Shown here: piece after piece, positions 25,298-33,458 of the stretch
Position numbering within the stretch: the stretch's first letter is position 1
Layout of the letters: each line of letters begins with the position of its first letter
Assembly: GCA_025463565.1 (NCBI GenBank)
Contig: JAODAT010000143.1
Location: 1-55,221 of the forward strand
DNA length: 55,221 nucleotides
Source: Microbacteriaceae bacterium
Lineage (GTDB): Bacteria; Actinomycetota; Actinomycetes; Actinomycetales; Microbacteriaceae
Direction of reading: 5' to 3'
Translations under genes and position numbers: made by a program
Notes under the pieces: model-generated
Told to the model about the DNA's origin: nothing
Database searches by the model: none
Seen by the model: only the letters and a program-made list of their open reading frames with translations

Positions 25298-26074
25298 TCA
25301 GTACCCCTTATATAGGCCGCCGTCGACGAGCACGGCCTGACCGGTGGAATATGTGTTCGCTTCAGAGCAATAGAACGCGACCGTCCGCGCAAATTCTTCG
25401 GGCACGCCGTACCGCCCCAGCGCGATCGACGACTCGGACTCGAGACGCACCTCGTCTGGCGAAAGGCCCTGCAGGGCCGCGCGCGACCGGTCAAGCATGG
25501 CGACCCGGTCGGTATCGAAGCGACCCGGCGCGATTGCATTCACCAAGACTCCATCGCCGGCCAGTTCGCTGGCTAACGTTCGCGTCAAACCAAGCACTCC
25601 CATCCTGAACACATTGGAGAGGACGAGTCCGTCGAGGGCGAGCTTCACGCTCGAGCTCGTGTTGTACATGACACGGCCCCAGCCCCGGCTGCGCATGTGC
25701 GGAAGGCAGAGGCGTGTCACTCGTACGTATCCAAGAAGAGTGAGCTCGAACGCGGCTTGCCAATCCGCATCATCGAGATCATCGAATGTGCCCGGTGCAG
25801 GTCCGCCCCCGTTGGCGAAGAGCACATCAACGCGACCGGTCTCAGCGACGGTCTTCTCGACCACCCGCGCCAGCGATTCCTCGGACGTGAGGTCGCCCGG
25901 CACCACGAGGGTTGTGCCGCCAATGGCGGCCGCGGCGCGCTCAAGGCGGTCCGCGTCGCGCGCAACCATGGTGACGCTCGCTCCCGCCATCGCAAACTCG
26001 CGCGCGCAGGCGAGACCCAGCCCGCTTCCGGCACCGAGCACAATAACCGACCTGCCCTCAAGCCCGAGTTGCAC
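25298..26074 (-). CDS. Atypical SDR without a YxxxK motif
   Basis: 258 aa, GTG start. The cofactor loop GAGSGLG is near 15-21 and the NAG position reads ANGGG near 88. Where classical SDRs have Ser then YxxxK, this protein has NTSSSVKLALDGLVLSNVFRMGV: the serines are present but the Tyr and Lys are replaced by LSNVFR. This pattern is known in a minor SDR branch whose chemistry is not well defined. It retains the C-terminal VLVDGGLYKGY. It leads a two-gene operon with the DapA-like protein and diverges from the first acyl-CoA dehydrogenase pair. Confidence 0.85.
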   Translation of the reverse strand: MQLGLEGRSVIVLGAGSGLGLACAREFAMAGASVTMVARDADRLERAAAAIGGTTLVVPGDLTSEESLARVVEKTVAETGRVDVLFANGGGPAPGTFDDLDDADWQAAFELTLLGYVRVTRLCLPHMRSRGWGRVMYNTSSSVKLALDGLVLSNVFRMGVLGLTRTLASELAGDGVLVNAIAPGRFDTDRVAMLDRSRAALQGLSPDEVRLESESSIALGRYGVPEEFARTVAFYCSEANTYSTGQAVLVDGGLYKGY

Positions 26075-26126
26075 CGATCACGCCCTCAGTTGTATGCGTC
26101 ATGGAGAACATACTAGGCTGACATCG

Positions 26127-26135
26127 TTTACTAAG
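26127..26135. promoter_or_regulatory. 9-bp motif copy c (SDR / acyl-CoA dehydrogenase divergent region)
   Basis: TTTACTAAG sits in the 132-bp gap between divergent operons. Two partial elements, ACTAG at 26112 and ACTAG at 26143, flank it. On the minus strand a TTGTTC box, 17 bp and CCTAGT would place the motif between -35 and -10 of the SDR operon, a position suited to repression. Confidence 0.5.
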
Positions 26136-26206
26136 AACAATAACTAGAAGACCGCATTGGCGCGGTGCGCCCGAGTCGGTCGATCGTGAGCGGGATGGTG
26201 CGTTAG

Positions 26207-27340
26207 ATGGAGTTCTCCTGGTCGGTTGCTGATCAGAAGTTCAGGGAAGAGCTTCACGACGTCATCGTCGACGCGATCCCTGAGCACTGGGCCAACCTCA
26301 TCCCCGGTGAAGAAGCCACCTCCAGCTTCACCATGGATTTCAGTCGAATGCTCGCGAGCAAGGGGCTTCTTACCCCGCACTGGCCCGTCGAATACGGTGG
26401 GCGTGACGCCTCCGGCTGGCAGTTCATTATCCTCGGAGAGGAACTCTGGAGCGCCGGAGAACCGCGAGGCTCCCAGTACATGAACGTGAACTGGGTCGGG
26501 CCGGCCATAATGCACGCGGGCACCGACGAACAAAAGGCATATCACCTCAAGCGAATCTCCGACGGTGACGTGCTCTGGTGCCAAGGGTTCTCAGAGCTGG
26601 GAGCGGGAACCGATCTGGCGTCCATCCAAACGACCGCAGTGCGCGACGGCGACCACTACGTGATCAATGGCGAGAAGGTCTGGACCTCGTACGCGCAGGG
26701 AGCTGAGTTCTGTTTCCTGCTCGCCCGCACCGACCCGTCAGCTGAAAGGGGAAGCGGAGTCTCCATTTTCCTGGTTCCTACAGCCACCCCCGGCTTCACG
26801 ATCGTTCCGTTCGAAAGCGACCTGGACATCCACGAGTTCAACCGGATGACATTCGACAACGTGCGGGTGCCGGCTTCGACGATGCTGGGCGAAGAGAACA
26901 ACGGCTGGAAAGTGATCAAACGTGCCCTCTCGCACGAACGGATTGGCGGACCGCGTTACGAGCGCGCGCTTGCTGTGACCCGCCGCATGGCGGATACCGC
27001 GAAAAAGCGCGGGTGGTGGGAACGAGACGGGCTGCGCACACGATTTGTCGCTGCGGAAGCGGCGTGTGAGGCGGCCAGAGTCCTCGTGTACCAAGCGATC
27101 GACGCGCGGGAGAAAGGCTTACAAGAGAACCTGGTGGTGAGTCTCGCTCGAGTTGCGATCGTTCGATCCGAACGCCTGGTAGCAGACCTTGCTCTCGATC
27201 TCTTCGAAGATGAGTCGCTCTACCGTTTCTCGACCGGCAATGGTCAGTTCAAGACGTCGATGATCGCCGGTCTCGGCGGCGGCAGCGTCGAAGTCCAGCT
27301 CAACACAATTGCCCGGGCATTGCTCGGGCCCGGAAGGTAG
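26207..27340 (+). CDS. Acyl-CoA dehydrogenase, larger subunit of pair 1
   Basis: 377 aa, acyl-CoA dehydrogenase fold: N-terminal helices with KGLLTPHWPVEYGG (about 50-63), a central beta domain with CQGFSELGAGTDLASIQT and VINGEKVWTS, and C-terminal helices ending in GGSVEVQLNTIARALLG. These are the FAD-contact segments of the family. With the adjacent shorter gene it resembles the two-gene acyl-CoA dehydrogenases (FadE26-27 or FadE28-29 type) that act on steroid or other bulky branched acyl-CoAs. It feeds electrons to ETF. The next gene starts 4 bp after the stop. Confidence 0.92.
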   Translation: MEFSWSVADQKFREELHDVIVDAIPEHWANLIPGEEATSSFTMDFSRMLASKGLLTPHWPVEYGGRDASGWQFIILGEELWSAGEPRGSQYMNVNWVGPAIMHAGTDEQKAYHLKRISDGDVLWCQGFSELGAGTDLASIQTTAVRDGDHYVINGEKVWTSYAQGAEFCFLLARTDPSAERGSGVSIFLVPTATPGFTIVPFESDLDIHEFNRMTFDNVRVPASTMLGEENNGWKVIKRALSHERIGGPRYERALAVTRRMADTAKKRGWWERDGLRTRFVAAEAACEAARVLVYQAIDAREKGLQENLVVSLARVAIVRSERLVADLALDLFEDESLYRFSTGNGQFKTSMIAGLGGGSVEVQLNTIARALLGPGR

Positions 27341-27344
27341 GACC

Positions 27345-28229
27345 ATGGACTTCAGCCCCACTGAAGGACAGGCGACGCTGCTGGCGTCAATCGATGCCGT
27401 TGTCGAGTCGCGCGGCGGACGCGAGCGCGTGGCGCGGGTCGCTACGTCTCTTGCCTATGACGGCGAACTCGACGCACAACTGCGCTCGACCATCGACATC
27501 GACTCGCTATCTCTACTGGACCGCGTGCTCGCCTCTGATCGTCTGGCACAGGCCGGCGCCGCAACGACCTGGGCATCGAGATCAATCGTGCTTGGCAACG
27601 GCAACTCCGTGGAAGGGCCACTGGTCGTGGTCGATCGAGCCAGAAGCGGCCTCACCCGATATGCACCGTTCGCGACCGCCGCGCTAGTGTTCGACGGCGA
27701 CGAATCGCGCCTTGTCCAACTCGAGCCGGTCGATGTCGAGGAGGTGCCGAGCGGCGCTGGATATCCGGTCGGCCGGATTACCGACGCCGCGATGGCAGGC
27801 GGGCAGGTGGTCGGGGGAGCTGAGCTCCGCAATCGGTGGATGCTTGCGCTCGCGACCGAGGCGGGCGGACTCGCCGCCGCAGCGGTGACGCTGACCTCGA
27901 ATCACCTGCAGCGTCGGAAACAATTCGGCAAACCGCTCGCACAATTCCAGGCACTCCGTCACCGCGTCGCCAATCATGCGGTCAGCGCTGAATCAATCCG
28001 ATGGATGGTGCGCTTCGCCGCGGACCATGAAGACGAACGAGCGATGGCATTGGCTGCCGCCTACGCCGGGTCGACGGCCGCCGAATTGAGCCCAGAGTTC
28101 GTGCAGTTGTGGGGTGCTCGCGGCCTCGCCCACGAATTCGGCGTCAGCACTTACTTGATGCGCCTAGAGGGCATTCGGCTTGAACTGGGCTCGCGGGATC
28201 GGCTGGCAGAGGCCGTACTCACCTTCTGA
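27345..28229 (+). CDS. Acyl-CoA dehydrogenase, smaller subunit of pair 1
   Basis: 294 aa from the ATG at 27345 with AGGTAGG upstream. It is clearly shorter than the about 380-aa norm. The N-terminal helical domain is reduced, while the C-terminal helical bundle is present with NHLQRRKQFGKPLAQFQALRHRVA (about 197-220). Such short partners form alpha2beta2 enzymes with the adjacent full-length chain. It is separated from the convergent GntR gene by 15 bp with no visible terminator. Confidence 0.88.
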   Translation: MDFSPTEGQATLLASIDAVVESRGGRERVARVATSLAYDGELDAQLRSTIDIDSLSLLDRVLASDRLAQAGAATTWASRSIVLGNGNSVEGPLVVVDRARSGLTRYAPFATAALVFDGDESRLVQLEPVDVEEVPSGAGYPVGRITDAAMAGGQVVGGAELRNRWMLALATEAGGLAAAAVTLTSNHLQRRKQFGKPLAQFQALRHRVANHAVSAESIRWMVRFAADHEDERAMALAAAYAGSTAAELSPEFVQLWGARGLAHEFGVSTYLMRLEGIRLELGSRDRLAEAVLTF

Positions 28230-28244
28230 CGATTGGGGCCGAAC

Positions 28245-29024
28245 TCAGCGGAACAACCCGCTGATAAGCATGTCGGAGTTCTCCCGAACCATGACATCGG
28301 AGACAACCGTCATGTGCCGTGACCAGAAAGACTCGGCACCAGGCCCGTCGTTCGCTGCGAGGAGCTCGACGACCCTGCGATGCGCCTTGAGCGCCCGTTC
28401 CTGCTGCACTTCGCGATCAGCTGCAACCTCCATCGACCGTGCCGAATGCTGCTCACTGATTCTTTGGAGCGTCTCGGCGATTACACCCATTGTCGCGTTG
28501 CCGCTGAGGTTTATCAGCGAGAGGTGGATGCGCCAGCTCGCGATCGCGAACGCAGTAGGGTTGCCGAGTTTGAGCGCAGCATCATCGATGAGGCCCTGCA
28601 GCTCGACGACGTCAGCCGGTGTTGCGCGCTCTGCCGCCAGCCGCACCGCGTGCGGCTCGAAGAATGCCCGGAATTGGTAAACGTCCCCGAGGGTCGCGTC
28701 TCTCAACTGGAGCTGGATCGCTACGGTCTGAGCGGCAACGCTGATGTCAGGAAGGCTGACCACAGGGCCCTTGTGCGATCCGCGGCGAACAGTCAGGAGG
28801 TTCTGTGCCTCCAAGAGGCGCAGTGCTTCGCGAAGTGTCGGTCGCGACACCTCGTACGTCTCCATCAAGGCGGATTCGGTGAAAAGCGAATCTCCCGGCT
28901 TGAGTTCCCCACCAAGAATGCGCGCGCGAAGCTCGGCCGCGATAACTTCCGCCATCTTTGGAATTCGGTGCGCCGCATTGCTGTAGCCCGCTACCCGCGT
29001 ATCAACCGAACTCGGCTCGGTCAT
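28245..29024 (-). CDS. GntR-family regulator, FadR/FCD subgroup
   Basis: 259 aa from the ATG at 29024. The winged HTH covers about residues 20-90, with ILGGELKPGDSLFTESALMETYEVSRPTLREALRLLEAQNLL as the classical GntR signature. The helical FCD effector domain (about 105-240) shows the metal-binding His pattern in FFEPHAVRLAAE and further histidines in KAHRRVVELL and WSRHM. FCD proteins bind acyl-CoAs or carboxylates and mostly repress. It is the only regulator in the second cluster and so is the prime candidate for the nine-copy motif. A palindrome upstream suggests autoregulation. Confidence 0.92.
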   Translation of the reverse strand: MTEPSSVDTRVAGYSNAAHRIPKMAEVIAAELRARILGGELKPGDSLFTESALMETYEVSRPTLREALRLLEAQNLLTVRRGSHKGPVVSLPDISVAAQTVAIQLQLRDATLGDVYQFRAFFEPHAVRLAAERATPADVVELQGLIDDAALKLGNPTAFAIASWRIHLSLINLSGNATMGVIAETLQRISEQHSARSMEVAADREVQQERALKAHRRVVELLAANDGPGAESFWSRHMTVVSDVMVRENSDMLISGLFR

Positions 29025-29058
29025 GAAGTCCCATCCACTGTCCAAGGCGGTCGTGTGC

Positions 29059-29073
29059 GTTGTGTCGCACAAC
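29059..29073. promoter_or_regulatory. Palindrome GTTGTG-TCG-CACAAC upstream of the GntR gene
   Basis: A perfect 6+3+6 inverted repeat 35 bp upstream of the regulator's start codon. It contains GT and AC half-site bases in the arrangement usual for FadR-subgroup operators. It could be an autoregulatory site distinct from the 9-bp motif. I did not see a second perfect copy in the other promoter regions. Confidence 0.5.
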
Positions 29074-29087
29074 AATCCACATCAAAT

Positions 29088-29096
29088 CTAACTAAG
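29088..29096. promoter_or_regulatory. 9-bp motif copy d (GntR / P450 divergent region)
   Basis: CTAACTAAG lies 64 bp upstream of the GntR start, 15 bp beyond the palindrome. It matches the cluster motif closely. The 253-bp gap between the two divergent genes thus contains the palindrome, copy d, an ACTAT at 29111, the P450 promoter and copy e. Confidence 0.55.
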
Positions 29097-29196
29097 TGAT
29101 TGCGACAAAGACTATTCGGCTGTGGCGACCTCCGCATGCATCAGGGCTCCGCGGTCGCAACATTGTCGGTTTTGCGTCGGCCAACATGCTCGAAGT

Positions 29197-29238
29197 TTGA
29201 CCAACCGATTTTCCTCAAGTATAACTGAGATAACTAAG
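29197..29238 (+). promoter_or_regulatory. P450 operon promoter with tandem 9-bp motif (copy e)
   Basis: TTGACC (29197-29202), exactly 17 bp, then TATAAC (29220-29225) is the best sigma-70-type promoter in the window. The start point would fall near 29232. Two back-to-back 9-mers, ATAACTGAG (29221-29229) and ATAACTAAG (29230-29238), cover the -10 box and start point, an ideal place for a repressor. The P450 ribosome site and ATG follow 40 bp later. Confidence 0.7.
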
Positions 29239-29277
29239 CCACCTTTATCCCGCGATGAGCGCGGAAAGGAAAATGAC

Positions 29278-30501
29278 ATGTCCCAGGCCGGTGAAGTCCT
29301 GACAGCCGATGAAGGAGTTCCTCCCGTCGACCTTCGAGGAGACGCCTTCGCGGATAACCCGCGCAAAGTACTCGCTGAGGCTCTGGCTCGAGGCCCCGTG
29401 GCCAAGAGCAAACGCGGATACGAGTTCCTCTCGTACTCCCTCATCTCTGACGCCTTTCTCGACGACAAACTCGATACGGCCGGTCCTGACCACTACGAGC
29501 GTCTAGGCGCGGGTGAGTCGGTGATCTGGTTCGTGAACAACGGTCTGCTATCGACGATGGCGCGTACGAGACATGATCCAATCCGTCGCCTGATGCTCAA
29601 GGCCTTCTCGTTCCGCAACATAGAGGCCCAACGCGCCGAGGCTCGCCGCACGGCGACCGAGATGCTCGAGACCTGGATCGGTGATGGCGAGGTTGACATC
29701 ATCCGGCAGTTGACGGAGTACTACCCGATCCGGGTCATGTCGGCAATGATCGGCATTCCCCGCGAAGACATTCCCGGATTCGCTGAAGCGGCACACGAAT
29801 TGCACCTGCTGGCGGCCGTGCCGATGGCTCCAGGGTTCCCTCGACTGGAGGTAGCCCTTGAAGAACTCAAGTCCTATGTGCGCAGGCTCGTTGAGGCGCG
29901 CCGTGCCGAGCCACAGGACGATTTCGTGAGCGCCCTGTTGGCGGCGCAGGAGGTCGAGAACAAGCTCAGCGAGGATGAGCTGATCGGCAATCTGGTGAAC
30001 CTGATCTTCGCGGGCATGGGAACAACGACTAAACAGTTCGCCTCGGCGATTCACGACATCGTGAAGGCCGGCCTGTGGGAGGAGCTTTACCAGCACCCTG
30101 ATGAGCTTGGCGACATGATCAACGAGTCGCTGCGGTTCTCTCCGGTCACCCAGTTTGTTGTGCGCATCGTGCAGGACGACACGGTGCTCGGCGGGCGTGA
30201 GTACCCGAAGGGAACTCGCATTCTTCTGAACCTGCTCGCCGCGAGCCGTGATCCGGAGAAGTTCACCGATCCCGACCGCTTCGATATCACCCGGGTCAAC
30301 GATGAGTCGCGACTGCCGTTCGGCTGGGGCGTCCACCGTTGCCTCGGTCAACCGCTCGCCCGTCTTCTCATCGAAGAAGGATTGACGCTGATGAGCAACC
30401 GGATGACCGAGGTGACGGTGACGGACCGTGACCGTGGTCCGCATCCGGCCGAGATGCTCGGCGGTTCGACGAGCATGACACTCTCGTTCTCGGCCCGATG
30501 A
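29278..30501 (+). CDS. Cytochrome P450 (class I, bacterial soluble type)
   Basis: 407 aa from the ATG at 29278 with AAAGGAAA 7 bp upstream. The heme loop FGWGVHRCLGQPLAR places the thiolate Cys355. The ExxR motif is ESLR at 283-286. The I-helix reads AGMGTTT near 245-251, so the acidic residue that normally precedes the Thr pair is Gly; this may alter proton delivery or point to substrate-assisted chemistry. No membrane anchor. The next two genes supply ferredoxin and reductase, giving a complete electron chain. It probably hydroxylates an unactivated carbon of an alicyclic or isoprenoid substrate at pathway entry. Assignment to P450 is certain. Confidence 0.96.
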   Translation: MSQAGEVLTADEGVPPVDLRGDAFADNPRKVLAEALARGPVAKSKRGYEFLSYSLISDAFLDDKLDTAGPDHYERLGAGESVIWFVNNGLLSTMARTRHDPIRRLMLKAFSFRNIEAQRAEARRTATEMLETWIGDGEVDIIRQLTEYYPIRVMSAMIGIPREDIPGFAEAAHELHLLAAVPMAPGFPRLEVALEELKSYVRRLVEARRAEPQDDFVSALLAAQEVENKLSEDELIGNLVNLIFAGMGTTTKQFASAIHDIVKAGLWEELYQHPDELGDMINESLRFSPVTQFVVRIVQDDTVLGGREYPKGTRILLNLLAASRDPEKFTDPDRFDITRVNDESRLPFGWGVHRCLGQPLARLLIEEGLTLMSNRMTEVTVTDRDRGPHPAEMLGGSTSMTLSFSAR

Positions 30502-30528
30502 ACCTCTGTGAACGCCGGGAGGGCGCCC

Positions 30529-30849
30529 GTGCCTAAGGTGACCTATCTCCACGCCGATGGGACTGAGGACGTCGTCGATGCGCAGGACGGCGTCAGCGTC
30601 ATGCGCACAGCGGTCACGAAGGGTGTCAAGGGAATCGTCGGAGAATGCGGCGGTGAACTCATGTGCGCCACTTGCCACGTTTACGTATTGAAGCCCGTCA
30701 ACCTCGCATCAGAGCGATCAGAGGACGAGGATGAGATGCTGGAATTCGCGGCCTCTCCCCGCCGAGACAACAGCCGCTTGAGCTGTCAGATCATCATGGA
30801 CGAACCGCTTGACGGATTGGTCGTTGAGACCCCGGAAGCACAGAACTGA
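30529..30849 (+). CDS. 2Fe-2S ferredoxin, putidaredoxin/adrenodoxin type
   Basis: 106 aa from the GTG at 30529, which has GGGAGGG 5 bp upstream; a GTG at 30508 is less likely. The cluster ligands are Cys40, Cys46, Cys49 and Cys86, with spacing C-x5-C-x2-C-x36-C, as in putidaredoxin. The acidic patch SEDEDEM after the cluster is the usual docking face. It shuttles electrons from the reductase to the P450. It starts 27 bp after the P450 stop and is followed at once by the reductase gene. Confidence 0.95.
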   Translation: MPKVTYLHADGTEDVVDAQDGVSVMRTAVTKGVKGIVGECGGELMCATCHVYVLKPVNLASERSEDEDEMLEFAASPRRDNSRLSCQIIMDEPLDGLVVETPEAQN

Positions 30850-30850
30850 C

Positions 30851-32137
30851 GTGGCCCGCGTGAAGTTCGACGTTGTCATTATCGGAGCCGGCAAGGCAGG
30901 AAGCCAGTGCGCCGTCTCGCTCAGGGATGAGGGATTCGCCGGAACGATCGCAGTGTTCGGCGACGAGCCCTCGATCCCCTACGACCGTCCGCCGCTGTCG
31001 AAGGCCTTTCTCACGGGAGTCGAGGCCACCGAGGATCTCGTGCTCCGGGCCCAATCGGTTTACGCGGACCAAAAGATCGATTTGATCCTTGATACCCGGG
31101 TTATCGCCCTTGATCGGCTGAACCACACGCTCGAGCTCGAAGGCGGCGACGAGGTCGAGTTCGACGAACTCGTGATCGCCACGGGTGCTCGGGTGCGACC
31201 TCTCCCTTTCGACGGCGTAGATCTCGACGGCGTCACAGGGCTGCGTACTATCGACGATGCGGTCCAATTGCGGGCTCGGCTGCAGGAGGCCGACCGAGTA
31301 GTGGTCATCGGGGGCGGGTTCATCGGGCTGGAAGTGGCCGCGGTCGCGGCATCGGTTTTTGGATGCACGGTGACCTTGGTCGAAGCACTTCCCCAGTTGA
31401 TGTCCCGCACTGGCCTGCCGGAGTCGGCGGCGTATGTTGCGGCTCACCAGCGAGCGCTCGGAATAGACGTGTTGCTCAATACGCCGGTGAAGGGTCTGCG
31501 GGGGGAGGGGGGCCGGGTTGCCGTCGTCGTCCTGGGGGACGGTCGAGAGCTCGCTACCGATGTGGTCGTCTACGGCATCGGTGTGATTCCAGGAACGGAC
31601 CTGGCTGAGAGCGCTGGCCTCGAAGTCGCAAACGGCATCCTCGTCGATAGAACACTTGCAACCTCCGACCCGCACATCTGGGCGATCGGAGACTGCGCCT
31701 CGTATCCCTCGGTATTCACGGCCGGGGTCGTGCGCCTGGAGTCCGTGCAGAATGCTACCGACCAGGCCCGCCACGTGGCGCGAGCCATCGCGACGGGAAA
31801 ACGGGAGCCATACGTCAGCGTGCCATGGTTCTGGAGTGACCAGGCCGAGATGCGCATACAGACTGCAGGCCTCACAACCGGGTTCGACGAGACGGTCGTG
31901 GTTGGGAACCGCGAGGACGGCGCATTCACCGTTCTTGCCTTCCTTGATGGCCGGCTTCTCGGTGGTGACTCGGTCAACGCATCCCGCGATCACCTCGCGT
32001 TGCGCAAGATCCTCGGGACAGAGCCGTCGCTCTGGAGCGCGCTACTCACCCCCTTGGCCGCCCGCGCGAAAGAGTTCAGCTTGCGAGAGTTCGCTCGAAA
32101 TGTCGATTCGCTGAAAGCGAGCGAGACCGTATTGTGA
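30851..32137 (+). CDS. NAD(P)H-dependent ferredoxin reductase (putidaredoxin reductase type)
   Basis: 428 aa from the GTG at 30851; a GTG at 30860 is also possible. The FAD loop IIGAGKAG is at about 11-17, the NAD-binding loop VVIGGGFIGLEVA near 152, and the second FAD motif IWAIGDCASYP near 275. Two Rossmann domains and a C-terminal dimerisation-like domain match the about 400-aa BphA4/CamA family. It reduces the adjacent ferredoxin. The gene order P450-ferredoxin-reductase is that of a self-contained class I system. Confidence 0.94.
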   Translation: MARVKFDVVIIGAGKAGSQCAVSLRDEGFAGTIAVFGDEPSIPYDRPPLSKAFLTGVEATEDLVLRAQSVYADQKIDLILDTRVIALDRLNHTLELEGGDEVEFDELVIATGARVRPLPFDGVDLDGVTGLRTIDDAVQLRARLQEADRVVVIGGGFIGLEVAAVAASVFGCTVTLVEALPQLMSRTGLPESAAYVAAHQRALGIDVLLNTPVKGLRGEGGRVAVVVLGDGRELATDVVVYGIGVIPGTDLAESAGLEVANGILVDRTLATSDPHIWAIGDCASYPSVFTAGVVRLESVQNATDQARHVARAIATGKREPYVSVPWFWSDQAEMRIQTAGLTTGFDETVVVGNREDGAFTVLAFLDGRLLGGDSVNASRDHLALRKILGTEPSLWSALLTPLAARAKEFSLREFARNVDSLKASETVL

Positions 32138-32172
32138 GCACCCACCATATATGCCATAGTGCTCTTAGTAAG
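32132..32172 (+). promoter_or_regulatory. Promoter of the Liv importer operon with motif copy f
   Basis: TTGTGA (32132-32137), 17 bp, CATAGT (32155-32160) is a plausible promoter that starts inside the reductase stop region. CTTAGTAAG (32164-32172), a perfect odd-centre palindrome and the best copy of the motif, begins 3 bp after the -10 box and would cover the start point. CATAGTGCT immediately before it is a second, weaker 9-mer in phase. Confidence 0.65.
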
Positions 32173-32213
32173 TTATGAGGCACACAGCCATTCACTCAAA
32201 GGAGAGTAAAAAA

Positions 32214-33413
32214 ATGAGACGCCTGCACATCGTCGGAGCAGCACTGGTCGTAGGCCTCCTCGGCCTCACTGGTTGCTCCGCTGCTTCCAATTCCAGCCCG
32301 AGCGCAAGTTCCAGCTCATCGAAGGCACCGTTCCGCGTGCTTGTGGTCACCGGTCTCACCGGCCCCACCCAGTCTGCATCCCAGCTGGCGCTCACCTCAT
32401 TCAAGGCGGCGGCGGCCCGGCTCAATAAGACCGGCGGTGTCGGCGGCCGCAAGATCACGATCGAGAGCGGTGACTCCAAGGGAGACCCGACGCAGGCCGT
32501 GACCGTGCTCCAGCAGCTGATCGCTGGCGGCGCGAAGCCGGACCTGGTCTTTGCGGGTCTGTCGAGTGGTGAGACCCAGGCCATGCTGCCCGTGCTGACC
32601 CGCGACCAGATCCTGTCCGTCGGCAGCTCGAACTCGCCCGCTCTCAATGACCCGAAGTCGTACCCGTACCACTTCGGGTTCTCGGTCACCGGTACCGGGG
32701 CGCTCGTCACCTTGCCGGCCTACCTGAAAAAGAACAAGCTCACCAAGGTCTCAGCCTTGATCCCGCAGGACGCGTTCGGCGACGGCATCCAGACCGCGCT
32801 CGCCGCAAACCTGTCGTCGTCGGAGCTCACCTCGTCGACCCGCTACAACGACACGGCGACTGACCTCACCGTGCAGTGGCAGACCGCTGCAGCATCCAAG
32901 CCGGATGTGATTTACGCCGACTGCTTCGGCGCGGACTGCGCTCCGCTACTCGCCTCACGCGCCAAGGCCAACGTTGCAAACATCCCGGTAATCCTCGGAT
33001 TCGGCGCGACATCGACCGGCCTCGGCCCGTCGAGCTTCGCCACGGCCGACGCGCTCAAGAACGTGAAGATGATCTTCCCGAGCTACCAGGCATACAAGTC
33101 GCCGAGCCAGCAGAGTGCGCCCTTCGCGGCAAACTTCAAGGCGATCTCGCCCGTGACCTCCTCCATCGTTCCGGGCGCACTGCCCGCTGACGAACTTCGT
33201 GGAGTGGCCCTGGCATATGAGCGTTCCAAGTCGACGAATATCAACGACGTAGTCGCCCAGATGTACAAGCTCAATGAAGCTCCCTCGACGTGGGTAACGG
33301 GCTGGACTATCAAGTTCAACTCCCAGACCCACTTTCCGGTTCCGGACCCGAAGGACTACCTGATCGAGCCCGTCGGGCCGATGATCGATGGCATGTTCAA
33401 GGTAAACGGATAA
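32214..33413 (+). CDS. Branched-chain-amino-acid-type ABC binding lipoprotein (LivJ-like)
   Basis: 399 aa from the ATG at 32214 with AAAGGAG upstream. A lipoprotein signal ends in LGLTGC at about Cys20, followed by a Ser-rich linker. The body is the type I periplasmic-binding fold (Leu/Ile/Val family) with RVLVVTGLTGPTQSAS, GGRKITIESGDSKGDPTQA and VSALIPQDAFGDG. LivJ-type proteins in catabolic islands commonly bind aromatic or alicyclic acids rather than amino acids. The first gene of a Liv-type importer; it presumably defines the imported substrate of the second cluster. Confidence 0.93.
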   Translation: MRRLHIVGAALVVGLLGLTGCSAASNSSPSASSSSSKAPFRVLVVTGLTGPTQSASQLALTSFKAAAARLNKTGGVGGRKITIESGDSKGDPTQAVTVLQQLIAGGAKPDLVFAGLSSGETQAMLPVLTRDQILSVGSSNSPALNDPKSYPYHFGFSVTGTGALVTLPAYLKKNKLTKVSALIPQDAFGDGIQTALAANLSSSELTSSTRYNDTATDLTVQWQTAAASKPDVIYADCFGADCAPLLASRAKANVANIPVILGFGATSTGLGPSSFATADALKNVKMIFPSYQAYKSPSQQSAPFAANFKAISPVTSSIVPGALPADELRGVALAYERSKSTNINDVVAQMYKLNEAPSTWVTGWTIKFNSQTHFPVPDPKDYLIEPVGPMIDGMFKVNG

Positions 33414-33458
33414 GTTCGACGACGAGAGCGGAACCGACCAAAGAAGGCGTGGCCCGAC

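Noticed and set aside
29122..29277. 52-residue upstream extension of the P450
   Set aside because: It would place the start before the -35/-10 promoter; the ATG at 29278 has a good ribosome site and normal P450 length.
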